From the NCBI GenBank assembly GCA_029781865.1, contig JAKOVW010000011.1, positions 1 through 64,000 of the forward strand: a DNA stretch of 64,000 bases, written 5' to 3'. A program made the translations under genes and the position numbers. Positions within the stretch are counted from its first letter, which is position 1, and each line of letters starts with the position of its first letter. Shown here piece by piece: positions 1-9,400 of this stretch. This DNA is from Bacteroidota bacterium (GTDB lineage: Bacteria > Bacteroidota > Bacteroidia > Chitinophagales > Saprospiraceae). The notes beneath the pieces were generated by a model. It was given only the letters and a program-made list of their open reading frames with translations. It searched no databases and was not told the origin of the DNA.

Positions 1-4
1 GAAA

Positions 5-150
5 TCATAATTGCATACGAGTTACGTCAACCCAACCCCGAAGGGGTGAAATAATTGTAGTGTCACCCCTTCGGGGTTGAATAAATAAAATCGAATTCAT
101 AATTCCATACGAGTTACGTCAAACCCCGACGAGGTGACATGATTGTAGGG
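5..150. repeat. REP-like direct and inverted repeat cluster
   Basis: The 29-bp stretch at 5-33 recurs at about 99-127 with very few changes (shared core TACGAGTTACGTCAA). Just after the first copy, positions 33-49 and 63-79 form a perfect 17-bp inverted repeat (arm CAACCCCGAAGGGGTGA, loop 50-62), and each arm contains the smaller palindrome CCCCGAAGGGG. A decayed version follows the second copy at about 122-150. A related 24-bp stretch occurs at 18576-18599. No T-run follows the hairpin, so it is not a standard terminator. The rest of 1-482 shows no convincing gene. Confidence 0.7.
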
Positions 151-482
151 GTGAAATGTCTTTCTCATCTGATTCCATGCATATAATATTTAGCCGGATT
201 AAATCAATTCATGTTTAGATTTATTCATTCATGAATTCTTAAATGAAGTATTCAACCAACGGTTCGTTCGAACGTACGATACGATGTTGAATAATTTTAA
301 GACCTGGACGTCCTCTGATTAAAATTTCAAGAACCATCAAACTGACTGTTATCATAGTAGTACAAGAGTGTTATCATTGTTTTTAGGCATCCATTAGACA
401 AACATTCGCAGAGAAGGAAAGTGCAAGGCAGAAGACCCTGTTTGGAATTAATTCAATTTTGCAAACATATAATTCAAAAGCT

Positions 483-1166
483 ATGAAAAAACTATTCATC
501 TTCTTAACATTATTTTCCGGCCTGTTTATTATAAGCCATTGTGCAAAAGATGATGAGCCGGAGACCAATATTGCATTGACTGAGCCCAACAGCGTCTCTG
601 ATGTTTATGGAAGCTATGGAACGCAATCTATTCAGGATGCCAGTATTACCGTTAAATCGCGACAAAATGGAATTGTTACCTATAAAGCTCAAATTGATAT
701 CAGCCCGTTTCCGGAGTCACTGAAAATAAAGGCATTGACCAGCCTTGCTCAACTTTCCAGTTATTATAAATTTGATACCAGTTTTACTTTAACACCGGAT
801 AATAAATTGCAGTTTGAATTTAAATTAAAAGTGACCTCAGATGGATATGCAGATTATTTTGTTGAGGGTAAAGAATGGGTCATTGGAAATTACGGCGATG
901 GCGTGGGTACAAAATATACAGTGGTAAATAGCAAAGGACAAACGCTTACCAGGGAAGTTACAGAAAAAACAGGTCAGGATGATTGGCCATTCGGATTTTA
1001 CTACATCAAAACTTCCAAGATAGAACAAGTTGCGCCTGCTGAGGATCCCGTCATTTCTAAAGTCATTTACCGGATCAATCATAAATTTGGTTTGGTTTAC
1101 GTGGAATATCAATTAAAAGATGGTACCAATTTAAAATTGGGGGTGTATGCTAATTTTATTGGATGA
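483..1166 (+). CDS. Putative exported lipoprotein of unknown function
   Basis: 227 residues. The ATG at 483 is preferred over the upstream ATG at 459 because it gives a clean type II signal peptide: MKK, a hydrophobic run, then a lipobox ending ISHC with Cys20 as the lipidation site. Acidic residues (KDDEPE) follow the Cys. The mature part has alternating polar and hydrophobic strands typical of a beta-sandwich, with no catalytic motif that I recognise. A terminator-like hairpin follows at 1207-1246, so the gene is probably transcribed alone. The lipoprotein call is fairly safe; the function is unknown. Confidence 0.75.
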   Translation: MKKLFIFLTLFSGLFIISHCAKDDEPETNIALTEPNSVSDVYGSYGTQSIQDASITVKSRQNGIVTYKAQIDISPFPESLKIKALTSLAQLSSYYKFDTSFTLTPDNKLQFEFKLKVTSDGYADYFVEGKEWVIGNYGDGVGTKYTVVNSKGQTLTREVTEKTGQDDWPFGFYYIKTSKIEQVAPAEDPVISKVIYRINHKFGLVYVEYQLKDGTNLKLGVYANFIG

Positions 1167-1206
1167 GTGGGTTGAAGTAATGTAATTAGAATAGAGTCAT
1201 AGACGA

Positions 1207-1246
1207 GCCATGACAGCTGAACCCAAATGAGTGTCATGGCTTTTTT
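1207..1246 (+). terminator. Intrinsic terminator after the lipoprotein gene
   Basis: The perfect 9-bp stem GCCATGACA (1207-1215) / TGTCATGGC (1232-1240) has a 16-nt loop and is followed at once by six T residues (1241-1246). It sits 40 nt after the stop codon of the upstream lipoprotein gene. Confidence 0.8.
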
Positions 1247-1352
1247 AATATTTTGGATTCTGTTTTGAAACGCAAAGTTCGATCTTCTGCCCATTAAGTA
1301 TATACAGCCTGTTTCTCAACACCTTAAGTGTTGATATTATAGAATTCTAACA

Positions 1353-1447
1353 GCTTACTTACTTACAATTGTCTTTAGGCAATTGTAAGTAAGTAAGCAA
1401 TTGTCTTTAGGCAATTGTAAGTAAGTAAATAGGCAATCGTAAGTAAG
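1353..1447. repeat. Tandem perfect hairpin repeat
   Basis: Positions 1353-1371 and 1380-1398 form a perfect 19-bp inverted repeat (arm GCTTACTTACTTACAATTG, loop TCTTTAGG). The loop and right arm are then repeated directly: CAATTG-TCTTTAGG-CAATTG recurs at 1398-1417, followed by TAAGTAAGTAA and a decayed third copy ending near 1447. Each arm also contains a TAAG/CTTA 4-bp microrepeat. There is no T-run. The rest of the 1167-1624 gap is AT-rich and holds a terminator upstream and a promoter element downstream. Confidence 0.75.
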
Positions 1448-1546
1448 CTATAAATACAAAATATTGAAACCTGCTTATTTTAAGGAATGATTCTTTACTT
1501 TAACTAATTTAATATTTGTAATTCATAAATTTCAGGAAATTCTGCC

Positions 1547-1554
1547 TATATTTG
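1547..1554 (+). promoter_or_regulatory. -7 element TATATTTG
   Basis: An exact match to the Bacteroidota sigma-ABfr -7 consensus TAnnTTTG lies 70 nt upstream of the ATG of the large secreted protein at 1625. A well-spaced -33 TTG was not found, so only the -7 half is supported. Confidence 0.45.
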
Positions 1555-1624
1555 CTAAGTTTCCAATAACACCTCGTCAGGCTGGTCAATTCAAGACCAT
1601 TAATAATTCTTAATTTTTATAGCT

Positions 1625-4600
1625 ATGAAAAATACTGCCAAACTCCAGGGCCGTAATTTGATGATTACGGTATTCCTGAACTTGATTTTAATCGTTGCCC
1701 TGCATGCGCAATCCAATTGCATTTCAACTGTGGCCACTGCCTGTCTTGGTGAATGTCATGCCGTAACTTATGTTGGAAATGCATCTCCGAATGCCAATTA
1801 CCAATGGTCGATAAGTTGTGGAACCATTACTAATCCAACGCAACAAAATCCACATACGGCCTGCTTTTTAACACCTGGAATCTGTACCATTCAATTAATT
1901 GTGCAGGAGCCGGGTCTGCCTCCTGATACCTGTGTTGTCGAGGTAAATGTTTTCCCGGTTCCTCAAGGTGACCTAACACTGAGCAGAGATAGCATTTGTC
2001 TTGGAGACTGTGTAATCCTTCAATTAAATCTAAAGGGTACTCCACCTTTTAGTTTTCAGATCAAGGCTAATAATGTGGTGAATAATTATACCAGCGATTC
2101 CGCGAATGTTTCTTTGATCGTGTGTCCTAGATTCAACACCACATTTTCCCTGGTAAGTCTTTCAGATAAAAATTGCAGCAATCCGAATCCTAACACTGAG
2201 GATAGTGTAGTGGTTCTGCCTCCTTTCATTGGTTCAGTTTCTCAGGTTAATAATATGCTATGTGCAAGTCCATCCAATGTTATATATGCGTGGTATGCCT
2301 GTAACAGCAGCACACTTCTCTCTACCGCTGCATGTTATGCCCCTACGCAGAACGGTTGTTATTGTGTCATTTTGGATAATGGTGTGTGTAAGGATACGGT
2401 CTGTACAAATTTTAGTTGTAATCTGAGTTGTTCGTTTGATTTTCCGGATACGATTTTAGTTGGAGATACTGCGTTGATTCATTACACCGGAAACGGAGGA
2501 CCGAATACTATTTTTAACTGGACCCTGAATGTGGATCAACTGATCGGTCTGCATTTTTTTGGACAAGACAGTCTGATGATCAAATACAATCTACCGGGCT
2601 GTTATCCAATTAACCTGAATGTACGTGAGGCAAATTGTGGAAACTCATGCAGTGATACCATCTGCGTAATTTCCAAGCCCTGTAATTGCGATACATTTAC
2701 AAAAAATAAAATTACTCCTATTGCCTCATCCGGATCGTCTTGTTGTTATGATGTGACCGGCAAAGTAGCATCGTTCAATTGTTTTACAGCCATGCAAATT
2801 CTGTTGAGCAGTGGTAGTTTTGTCAATGTACAGGCTGATGCCGGCGCGGGTTGGTCCGTTTCTAATTCAGGAGTTCAACAAATTCAATTCACCCATAATT
2901 CAGGTCATATCCCTCCCGGAGTTTTTCATGCAGGTTCTTTTTGTGTAAGTAATTCCACCAATTATATAATTACCGTACGATATTTATATGCAGGTGCCGG
3001 TATTTCTGATACCTGCACTTTCCAATATGTGTTTAATTGTCCACAGCCTCCTATTCCGCCTAAATGCGATTCACTGGTCAGTTTTCTTGAAAAGCAACAT
3101 ACCATTCCCGGTTTCTGCTGCTATAATCTTCACACTGATAATCCATACTCAAATCAATACAATCAAATAAAAGTTACATTGAGTTCGGGAAATTTTAGTG
3201 GTGTAACTGCAAACTCAGGTCAGGGATATTTTTTAGTATCCGGAGGTTTACAGGAATTCACCCTTGCTCATAATTCTGGTTTTATTCCAACAGGTCAAAC
3301 ACTACCCGGATCATTTTGCATTAATGGAGCAGTAAATCCGATTACGGTTACTGTTAAATATTATTATCCGGTTCCGGGAGGTAAAGACAGTTGTAGTTTT
3401 CAGTTTATTTTTGATTGTCCGGGTTTTTCAAATCCTCCTTCTTGTTGTGATTCAACTACTCTGAAATTGGTTCCATTTGGCACACAGCCGAATTGTTGTT
3501 ATGAAGTACAGGGAAATAGTGTAAAATCAAAGTGCTTTTCGCAAATCTGTTTCAAAACATCGTCCGGAAATTTTACCAATATCATAGCAAATTCAGGTTG
3601 GACCACTTCTATAACTCCTCAGGGAATTTGCTTTCTGCCAAATGGATTATTCTTTCCAACCGGACCGATCAACCCCGGTTCATTTTGTATAACAGGAGCG
3701 GTAAATCCATTTACCATTACGGCAAATTATTACGATACCAATGGAATGATTTTGGATTCCTGTAAAAAAACATTTGTTGAGAATTGTCCGCCACCACCAA
3801 AAGCATGCAACTGCGATTCCTTAACCAATAAAGTAAATTCGCTTTCTACCATGCCAGGCCTGTGTTGCTATGGCATACAGGGTTCTGTGCCTGTTTCAAA
3901 TTGCTTTACTCAAATAGGAGTGCAATTGAGTTCGGGTGCATTCACTAATGTGGTTCCCGGTTCGGGATGGAATGCATTTTCAAATGGATTGCAAAACCTG
4001 ACCCTGATAAATAATTCCGGTTTTATTCCTTCCGGAATAATTAATCCGGCAACATTTTGTGTTACAGGTGCTACAACATATACCATTACAGTAAATTATT
4101 TTTTCACCAACAATGGGGTGAAGGATACTTGTAAATTCAAATATACCTTTGATTGTCCTAATCCACCGAAGCCATGTAATTGTGATTCGCTGACCAATGC
4201 TGTAAATCAAACATCTGTAGTACCCGGTTTGTGTTGCTATAATCTGCAGGGTAATGTGCCAACAGCAAATTGCTTCACATCCATTCAGGTATTATTGAGT
4301 TCGGGAAGTTTTACAAATATCCAAAATGGATCTGGTTGGTCACATACCTCCGGTAGTTTGCAAAATTTTACCTTGAATCACAATTCCGGATTTGTTCCTT
4401 CTGGGATAATTAACCCAGCAAGTTTTTGTGTAACGGGTTCTACTGTATACACGATTACGGTGTTCTATTTTTACACCAATAATGGGGTAAAAGACACCTG
4501 TAAGTTTAAATATACCTTTGATTGCCCGAATGCGCCTAAGCCATGTAGTTGTGATTCGTTGCAGAGCTTTGTAAATCAGACTTCGGTAACTCCCGGTCTT

Positions 4601-6976
4601 TGTTGTTATGATCTAGAAGGACAGGTTCCGACAGCAAATTGTTTTTCTCAAATTCATGTTTATTTGAATTCCGGAAGTTTCTCTAATGTTCAAAATGGAA
4701 TTGGGTGGACCCATACGACGAATAATGCCCAATTTTTTACTCTGAATCATAGCTCCGGATTTGTTCCTGCTGGTATTATTACTCCTGCCAGCTTCTGTGT
4801 CACCGGATCTACTTTTTATACCATTACTGTAAATTATATTTATACAAAAAACAACGGATTAAAAGATTCCTGTTCATTTAAATATACCTTTGATTGTCCC
4901 AATGTACCCAAATCCTGTAGTTGTGATTCGTTGCAAAATTTTGTGAATCAAACTTCAGTGACACCCGGTTTGTGCTGTTATGATCTGGAAGGAGAAGTTC
5001 CAAAATCAAATTGTTTTACCCAGATACATGTATTTTTGAATTCCGGAAGTTTCTCCAATATACAGAATGGTATTGGTTGGAATCACACGTCTAATAGTGC
5101 GCAGTATTTCACGTTGAATCACAATTCCGGTTTTGTTCCGGCCGGAACAATTGCACCCGCCAGTTTTTGTGTAACAGGTTCCACCTTTTACATGATCACG
5201 GTGAATTATATTTATACTAAGAGCAATGGATTAAAAGATTCGTGTACGTTTAAATACACGTTTGATTGTCCAAACATTTCCAAACCATGCAACTGTGATT
5301 CATTGAAAAATATAGTGAATCAGACTTCTGCAATTCCCGGATTGTGTTGTCATAATATTCAGGGAAATGTTCCTGTTGGAAATTGTTTTACTTCCATGCA
5401 GGTATTGCTGAGTTCCGGTAATTTTACCAATATAGTACCGGGTAACGGATGGACTATCATTTCTAATAATGCACAAAGTTTTAATATTAATCCGAATACG
5501 AATTTTATTCCTACAGGCATGATAAATCCTGTAGCATTTTGTGTCACCGGATCCACATTATACAGTATCACTGTGTATTATTTTTATACCAACAATGGAG
5601 TTAAGGATACCTGTAAGTTTAAATACAATTTTGATTGTCCTTCGAAAACAGATAGTCTGTGTGATCAAAGTAATTGTGCTTCTGGTAATAAAGCCTGGCA
5701 GGTCATTGCGAATGGTGTGAGTTTTGTATACGACATGGTAGTATATCAATGCAAATTAATAGTTGCAGGACAATTTACACAAATTGGAAATACTACTGTA
5801 AACAATATTGCGGCCTGGGATGGAACCGGTTGGACTGCCCTGGGTCAGGGAGTAAATGGACCGGTCCGTGCACTTGCCGTTCATAACGGAATTTTGTATG
5901 CGGGAGGACAATTTAATACAGCCGGTACAACAACTAATGTAAATAATATCGCGGCGTGGAACGGAACGAATTGGTCCCATCTAGATAATGGAGTAACGGG
6001 AAATGGTACGGTGTTTATTGGCTCATTACTAAGTACATCAAGTGGCTTGGTTGCAGCAGGCTCGTTTCAAAATGCGGGATTGACCTCATCGCTGGCAACA
6101 AATAATATTGCGCAATGGAATGGAACTTCATGGAATAATAATTTCAACACGTTAAGTGCTGTTTTCAACGGACCGATTTATACATTAAGAGAGTTCAATG
6201 GCAACTTGTATGCAGCGGGGACATTCAATAGCCCGTATCTCAACACGGCGAGATGGAATGGAAGCAGTTGGTTAAATAATGGTACCGGTATTAACCTGGT
6301 CAATAATGTTCCCTATAATGGTGTAGCCGCGCAATATGTATATAATGGAAATCTGATTGTTGGAGGACATTTTTTGAATGCGAATAGTTTGCCAATGACT
6401 CAGCATATTGCGGTTTGGAATGGAAATAACTGGTCTGCAATACCGGGAGGAGATTTACCGGATACAATAAATGCCGTGCATGATTTCATAAAGTACAACA
6501 ATAAATTGTATGCGGGAGGAGCAATTAATCAGATGGGGTCCACTTTGCTGAATGGAGTTGGCGAATGGAATGGAAATAACTGGTCCGGCACGAACCATCC
6601 ACCTCAGATTATTTGGGCACTGGAAGCCTATGATTCATGCGGCAGGCTGGCTTGCGATTTGTATTCCGGTGGAGAAGGATTTGTCAATCGTTGGATTTGT
6701 CTGACTTCAAATCGCGACCTGAATAAAAAATCCAATTTTACGGTGCAGCCGAATCCCGTCGATGATATTCTGTATGTAAACTTTGAAAATGGGCAAATGG
6801 ATTCAAGGGCATCATTGCGGATTCTCAATGTTCAGGGTAAAGAAATCTTTGTATTGAAGAATATTCATGAAGAGAAAACCGGTGTTGATGTGAGTCATCT
6901 GACAAGCGGAATTTATGTGATCGAGTATTCTGATGGAAATAATGCGCCTTCGCAGCAATTGTTCTTAAAGATATAA
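1625..6976 (+). CDS. Giant T9SS-secreted protein with eight Cys-rich repeats and a kelch-like propeller
   Basis: 1783 residues, predicted to be exported by Sec and then the T9SS. Residues 1-29 form a signal peptide ending LHAQ. About 30-350 holds PKD-like or Ig-like segments with many Cys. About 350-1340 carries eight units of roughly 110-124 residues, each built as CxCDSL, PGxCCY, NCF, SSGSF, GW, NSGFxPxG, SFCVxG, DxCxFxYxFDCP. Units 4 to 8 repeat about every 369-372 bp, and units 6 and 7 are nearly identical. About 1345-1690 contains repeated WNGxxW and LYAGGxF blades like a kelch or delta-60 propeller. About 1700-1783 is a type-A sorting domain (VQPNPVDD to LTSGIYVIEY). It is likely a surface or released adhesin or structural protein. 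The repeat family is one I do not recognise by name. One further copy lies in the gene at 45325. Confidence 0.85.
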   Translation: MKNTAKLQGRNLMITVFLNLILIVALHAQSNCISTVATACLGECHAVTYVGNASPNANYQWSISCGTITNPTQQNPHTACFLTPGICTIQLIVQEPGLPPDTCVVEVNVFPVPQGDLTLSRDSICLGDCVILQLNLKGTPPFSFQIKANNVVNNYTSDSANVSLIVCPRFNTTFSLVSLSDKNCSNPNPNTEDSVVVLPPFIGSVSQVNNMLCASPSNVIYAWYACNSSTLLSTAACYAPTQNGCYCVILDNGVCKDTVCTNFSCNLSCSFDFPDTILVGDTALIHYTGNGGPNTIFNWTLNVDQLIGLHFFGQDSLMIKYNLPGCYPINLNVREANCGNSCSDTICVISKPCNCDTFTKNKITPIASSGSSCCYDVTGKVASFNCFTAMQILLSSGSFVNVQADAGAGWSVSNSGVQQIQFTHNSGHIPPGVFHAGSFCVSNSTNYIITVRYLYAGAGISDTCTFQYVFNCPQPPIPPKCDSLVSFLEKQHTIPGFCCYNLHTDNPYSNQYNQIKVTLSSGNFSGVTANSGQGYFLVSGGLQEFTLAHNSGFIPTGQTLPGSFCINGAVNPITVTVKYYYPVPGGKDSCSFQFIFDCPGFSNPPSCCDSTTLKLVPFGTQPNCCYEVQGNSVKSKCFSQICFKTSSGNFTNIIANSGWTTSITPQGICFLPNGLFFPTGPINPGSFCITGAVNPFTITANYYDTNGMILDSCKKTFVENCPPPPKACNCDSLTNKVNSLSTMPGLCCYGIQGSVPVSNCFTQIGVQLSSGAFTNVVPGSGWNAFSNGLQNLTLINNSGFIPSGIINPATFCVTGATTYTITVNYFFTNNGVKDTCKFKYTFDCPNPPKPCNCDSLTNAVNQTSVVPGLCCYNLQGNVPTANCFTSIQVLLSSGSFTNIQNGSGWSHTSGSLQNFTLNHNSGFVPSGIINPASFCVTGSTVYTITVFYFYTNNGVKDTCKFKYTFDCPNAPKPCSCDSLQSFVNQTSVTPGLCCYDLEGQVPTANCFSQIHVYLNSGSFSNVQNGIGWTHTTNNAQFFTLNHSSGFVPAGIITPASFCVTGSTFYTITVNYIYTKNNGLKDSCSFKYTFDCPNVPKSCSCDSLQNFVNQTSVTPGLCCYDLEGEVPKSNCFTQIHVFLNSGSFSNIQNGIGWNHTSNSAQYFTLNHNSGFVPAGTIAPASFCVTGSTFYMITVNYIYTKSNGLKDSCTFKYTFDCPNISKPCNCDSLKNIVNQTSAIPGLCCHNIQGNVPVGNCFTSMQVLLSSGNFTNIVPGNGWTIISNNAQSFNINPNTNFIPTGMINPVAFCVTGSTLYSITVYYFYTNNGVKDTCKFKYNFDCPSKTDSLCDQSNCASGNKAWQVIANGVSFVYDMVVYQCKLIVAGQFTQIGNTTVNNIAAWDGTGWTALGQGVNGPVRALAVHNGILYAGGQFNTAGTTTNVNNIAAWNGTNWSHLDNGVTGNGTVFIGSLLSTSSGLVAAGSFQNAGLTSSLATNNIAQWNGTSWNNNFNTLSAVFNGPIYTLREFNGNLYAAGTFNSPYLNTARWNGSSWLNNGTGINLVNNVPYNGVAAQYVYNGNLIVGGHFLNANSLPMTQHIAVWNGNNWSAIPGGDLPDTINAVHDFIKYNNKLYAGGAINQMGSTLLNGVGEWNGNNWSGTNHPPQIIWALEAYDSCGRLACDLYSGGEGFVNRWICLTSNRDLNKKSNFTVQPNPVDDILYVNFENGQMDSRASLRILNVQGKEIFVLKNIHEEKTGVDVSHLTSGIYVIEYSDGNNAPSQQLFLKI

Positions 6977-7033
6977 GAGGAATCCAGGATGTTCTAAAAT
7001 CAACATGTAAACTGTTTGCTCCTGTTACATAAA

Positions 7034-7077
7034 CAACTGCCTGGATGCTAAGCCCCCCACTTAGCGCCGGGCAGTTG
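7034..7077 (+). promoter_or_regulatory. Long stem-loop between secreted protein and histidine kinase genes
   Basis: The outer arms CAACTGCCTGG (7034-7044) and CCGGGCAGTTG (7067-7077) pair over 11 positions with one G-T wobble, and the inner arms GCTAAG and CTTAGC pair around a C-rich loop. It lies 58 nt after the upstream stop codon and ends 30 nt before the ATG at 7108. There is no U-tract, so it could be a 3' end stabiliser, a weak terminator or a leader element for the kinase. Confidence 0.5.
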
Positions 7078-7107
7078 ATCAGGAATTCGGATTATCTTTG
7101 TATCCGG

Positions 7108-9207
7108 ATGAAGTTGCGTTTTTTAAATATTCCTGTATGCCTGATAGTGATGTGCTGGATGCAGATTGCTATTCATCCTGCTTTTTCCCAGTTTGAATCA
7201 ATTTTTTCACGGCCTTATCCTGAAAGGCTGCAGTCCATGGATACGTTTATGACAATTTGTTATCAACGTGAACTAAAGGATTTTAAAGGAGGAGATTCAA
7301 GGGCAGAAGAGCTGATCCGTTATGCAACGAAATACAGAGATATTTATGATCAGTTAAATCTCAGGCAACAAAGGCTCAACAGTATTTATACCTGGATATT
7401 AAGTAAAGGAATGTTCTATCCTCAATTTATTTCAGAAGCAAATCAAATTTTGGAGGAATCCAGAAATTCCGGATTCAGAAATATTGAGGCAAGAATGTTT
7501 AGCCTCATTGGCCAATACTATTTTACGATTGAAAGTAATTACAGACTGGCGTTTGAAAATCTGATTAAATCGAAAGAAATTTATCAAACCTTAAGTATTG
7601 TTGAATTTCCCGAAAAGGCGTATAGTTATTATGTGTTTGCGAGCAAGTATTATGAATTCAACGACTATGAATCGGCATTGATTATTTCAAAAGAGTTGGA
7701 AGCCCAGGATAAAGTTCAGTACGATATTCAGGTTTTAAATAATGATCTGATGGGCGAATGCTTTGTCAATCTGATGAAATTTGATTCAGCAAGAATCTGT
7801 TTTCAAAAAGCATTGAATTTGGCTTCAGTCTCCAAGTATAATACGATTTCCTGGATCGGAATTGCAAATGGAAAAATAGGAGAAACCTGGTTTTATCAAA
7901 ATGATTTTCTAAAAGCGGAACCCTTGTTATTAAAAGGATTGGATACCTGTATGAAACCTGAAATTGCACTTTGGGATAATATTACCGTTTTTGCAGCGAA
8001 GCTTTCAAAAATTTATCTTGATAAAAGAATGATGGCACTTGCTTATAAATATGCAGATATTTCAAGGATGAGTGCAATGGAATATGAAAAAGGCAGATCT
8101 GTTTATAAGAATTTGAAATCGTTTAAATTCAGAATGAATTATTACAAAGCTTTTGGAGATTACTACAAGGTGAAAGGGGACTATGCACAGGCAGTAAAAT
8201 ATCAGGATTCTTTTTTAATTTATAAAGTTCAGATTCAAAAACAGATTGATGTCAACCAGAAGTATTATGCTCAAATTGCCATAGACAAGGAAAAAGAAGC
8301 AAAAAAAGAACAAATTGCACTAAAAGAAAAGCAACAGGAATCATTGATTCGCAACAGTTTAATCGGATTGCTAATAATGTTATTTCTTGTTTTTTTATTA
8401 TTTTACAAATGGTTAATGCAAAAGCAAAAAAATAAAGATCTGAAATTTATTGCCGAGAATATACTTAAGGAAAAACAATTAGAACTGGAGCTTCAGTCCA
8501 AGAATAATGAAATTGAGCAGCGGAAATTATTGGAAATTAAAAATGCAGTGATTGAAAAATCTTTACTCGAAAAAGATTTGTTGCTAAATGAAATTCACCA
8601 TAGAGTAAAAAATAATTTACAGATTATAAGTTCACTGCTGGAATTACAAAGTAATCGTTTGAATGATGAAAATGCTAAAGCTGCTATCGAAGAAGGCAAA
8701 GGACGTGTGTTAAGTATAGCATTGGTTCATCAGCAATTGTATCAGAAGGGAGATTTCAGTTTTGTTGAAATTAAACCTTTTATTCGTGAGCTGGTAACGC
8801 AGGTAAGTGGAAGCCTCAAATCCGATGAAATGAAATTTGATGTGATTTATAATCTGGATTCTGCAATAATACCAATTGATTCTGCCATTCCCCTGGGATT
8901 GATTCTGAATGAACTATTAACCAATTCGTTTAAGTATGCTTTTCAGGGTAAGCAAGAGGGCCGCATTGAAATCAATCTTAAAGTCAAAGAGGTTAAAGAA
9001 GATTCCAGTACCGGAATTGAGCAGAAAGTCTTTGATACGCTGGATACCTTTATGTATAAAGATAATGGACCAGGATTACCGGGTACGATCAACATCAAAA
9101 AATCAGAAAGTCTGGGCTTAAAGCTCATTAATCAATTGAGTAAACAGATTAAAGGCAATGTTGAATACCATTACGAAAATGGAGCCTGCTTTGTAATCAT
9201 ATTTTAA
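7108..9207 (+). CDS. TPR-containing sensor histidine kinase (HisKA_2 type)
   Basis: 699 residues from the ATG at 7108. The longer frame beginning at 7045 would run through a strong stem-loop and lose the signal peptide (MKLRFLNIPVCLIVMCWM, cleavage near AFSQ). About 60-400 is helical and TPR-like, predicted periplasmic. A membrane segment follows at about 416-436 (SLIGLLIMLFLVFLLFYKWL), then a coiled coil. The phosphoacceptor box EIHHRVKNNLQ has His497/498, and the ATP-binding domain shows an N-box (LNELLTNSFKYAF), DNGPGLPG and a GLKLINQL lid motif. It should autophosphorylate in response to an unknown envelope signal and pass phosphate to the regulator encoded 193 bp downstream. A -7-like TATCTTTG at 7093-7100 is so close to the ATG that a leaderless transcript is possible. 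Confidence 0.85.
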   Translation: MKLRFLNIPVCLIVMCWMQIAIHPAFSQFESIFSRPYPERLQSMDTFMTICYQRELKDFKGGDSRAEELIRYATKYRDIYDQLNLRQQRLNSIYTWILSKGMFYPQFISEANQILEESRNSGFRNIEARMFSLIGQYYFTIESNYRLAFENLIKSKEIYQTLSIVEFPEKAYSYYVFASKYYEFNDYESALIISKELEAQDKVQYDIQVLNNDLMGECFVNLMKFDSARICFQKALNLASVSKYNTISWIGIANGKIGETWFYQNDFLKAEPLLLKGLDTCMKPEIALWDNITVFAAKLSKIYLDKRMMALAYKYADISRMSAMEYEKGRSVYKNLKSFKFRMNYYKAFGDYYKVKGDYAQAVKYQDSFLIYKVQIQKQIDVNQKYYAQIAIDKEKEAKKEQIALKEKQQESLIRNSLIGLLIMLFLVFLLFYKWLMQKQKNKDLKFIAENILKEKQLELELQSKNNEIEQRKLLEIKNAVIEKSLLEKDLLLNEIHHRVKNNLQIISSLLELQSNRLNDENAKAAIEEGKGRVLSIALVHQQLYQKGDFSFVEIKPFIRELVTQVSGSLKSDEMKFDVIYNLDSAIIPIDSAIPLGLILNELLTNSFKYAFQGKQEGRIEINLKVKEVKEDSSTGIEQKVFDTLDTFMYKDNGPGLPGTINIKKSESLGLKLINQLSKQIKGNVEYHYENGACFVIIF

Positions 9208-9400
9208 ACATAAAAAGAGTTTGGCTTGTACTTAATCCTGTATAAAATGGTGTAATACTTGAAGGTCATCAAGGTAGAAATGAAGAGACAATGTCTTTGG
9301 TTTGTATCTAATTTCATTTGATTCCTATCCTGCGATATAGAATGGTCATTCTTCAGAAATATTCTTCTTATTTTTACATCTCATTAATTATTTTCTTTGG

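Noticed and set aside
1353-1447. CRISPR-like or attachment-site repeat
   Set aside because: Copies are back to back with no unique spacers, and no integrase or cas gene is present.
7045-7107. N-terminal extension of the histidine kinase
   Set aside because: It would lie across the stem-loop and place 21 residues before a good signal peptide.
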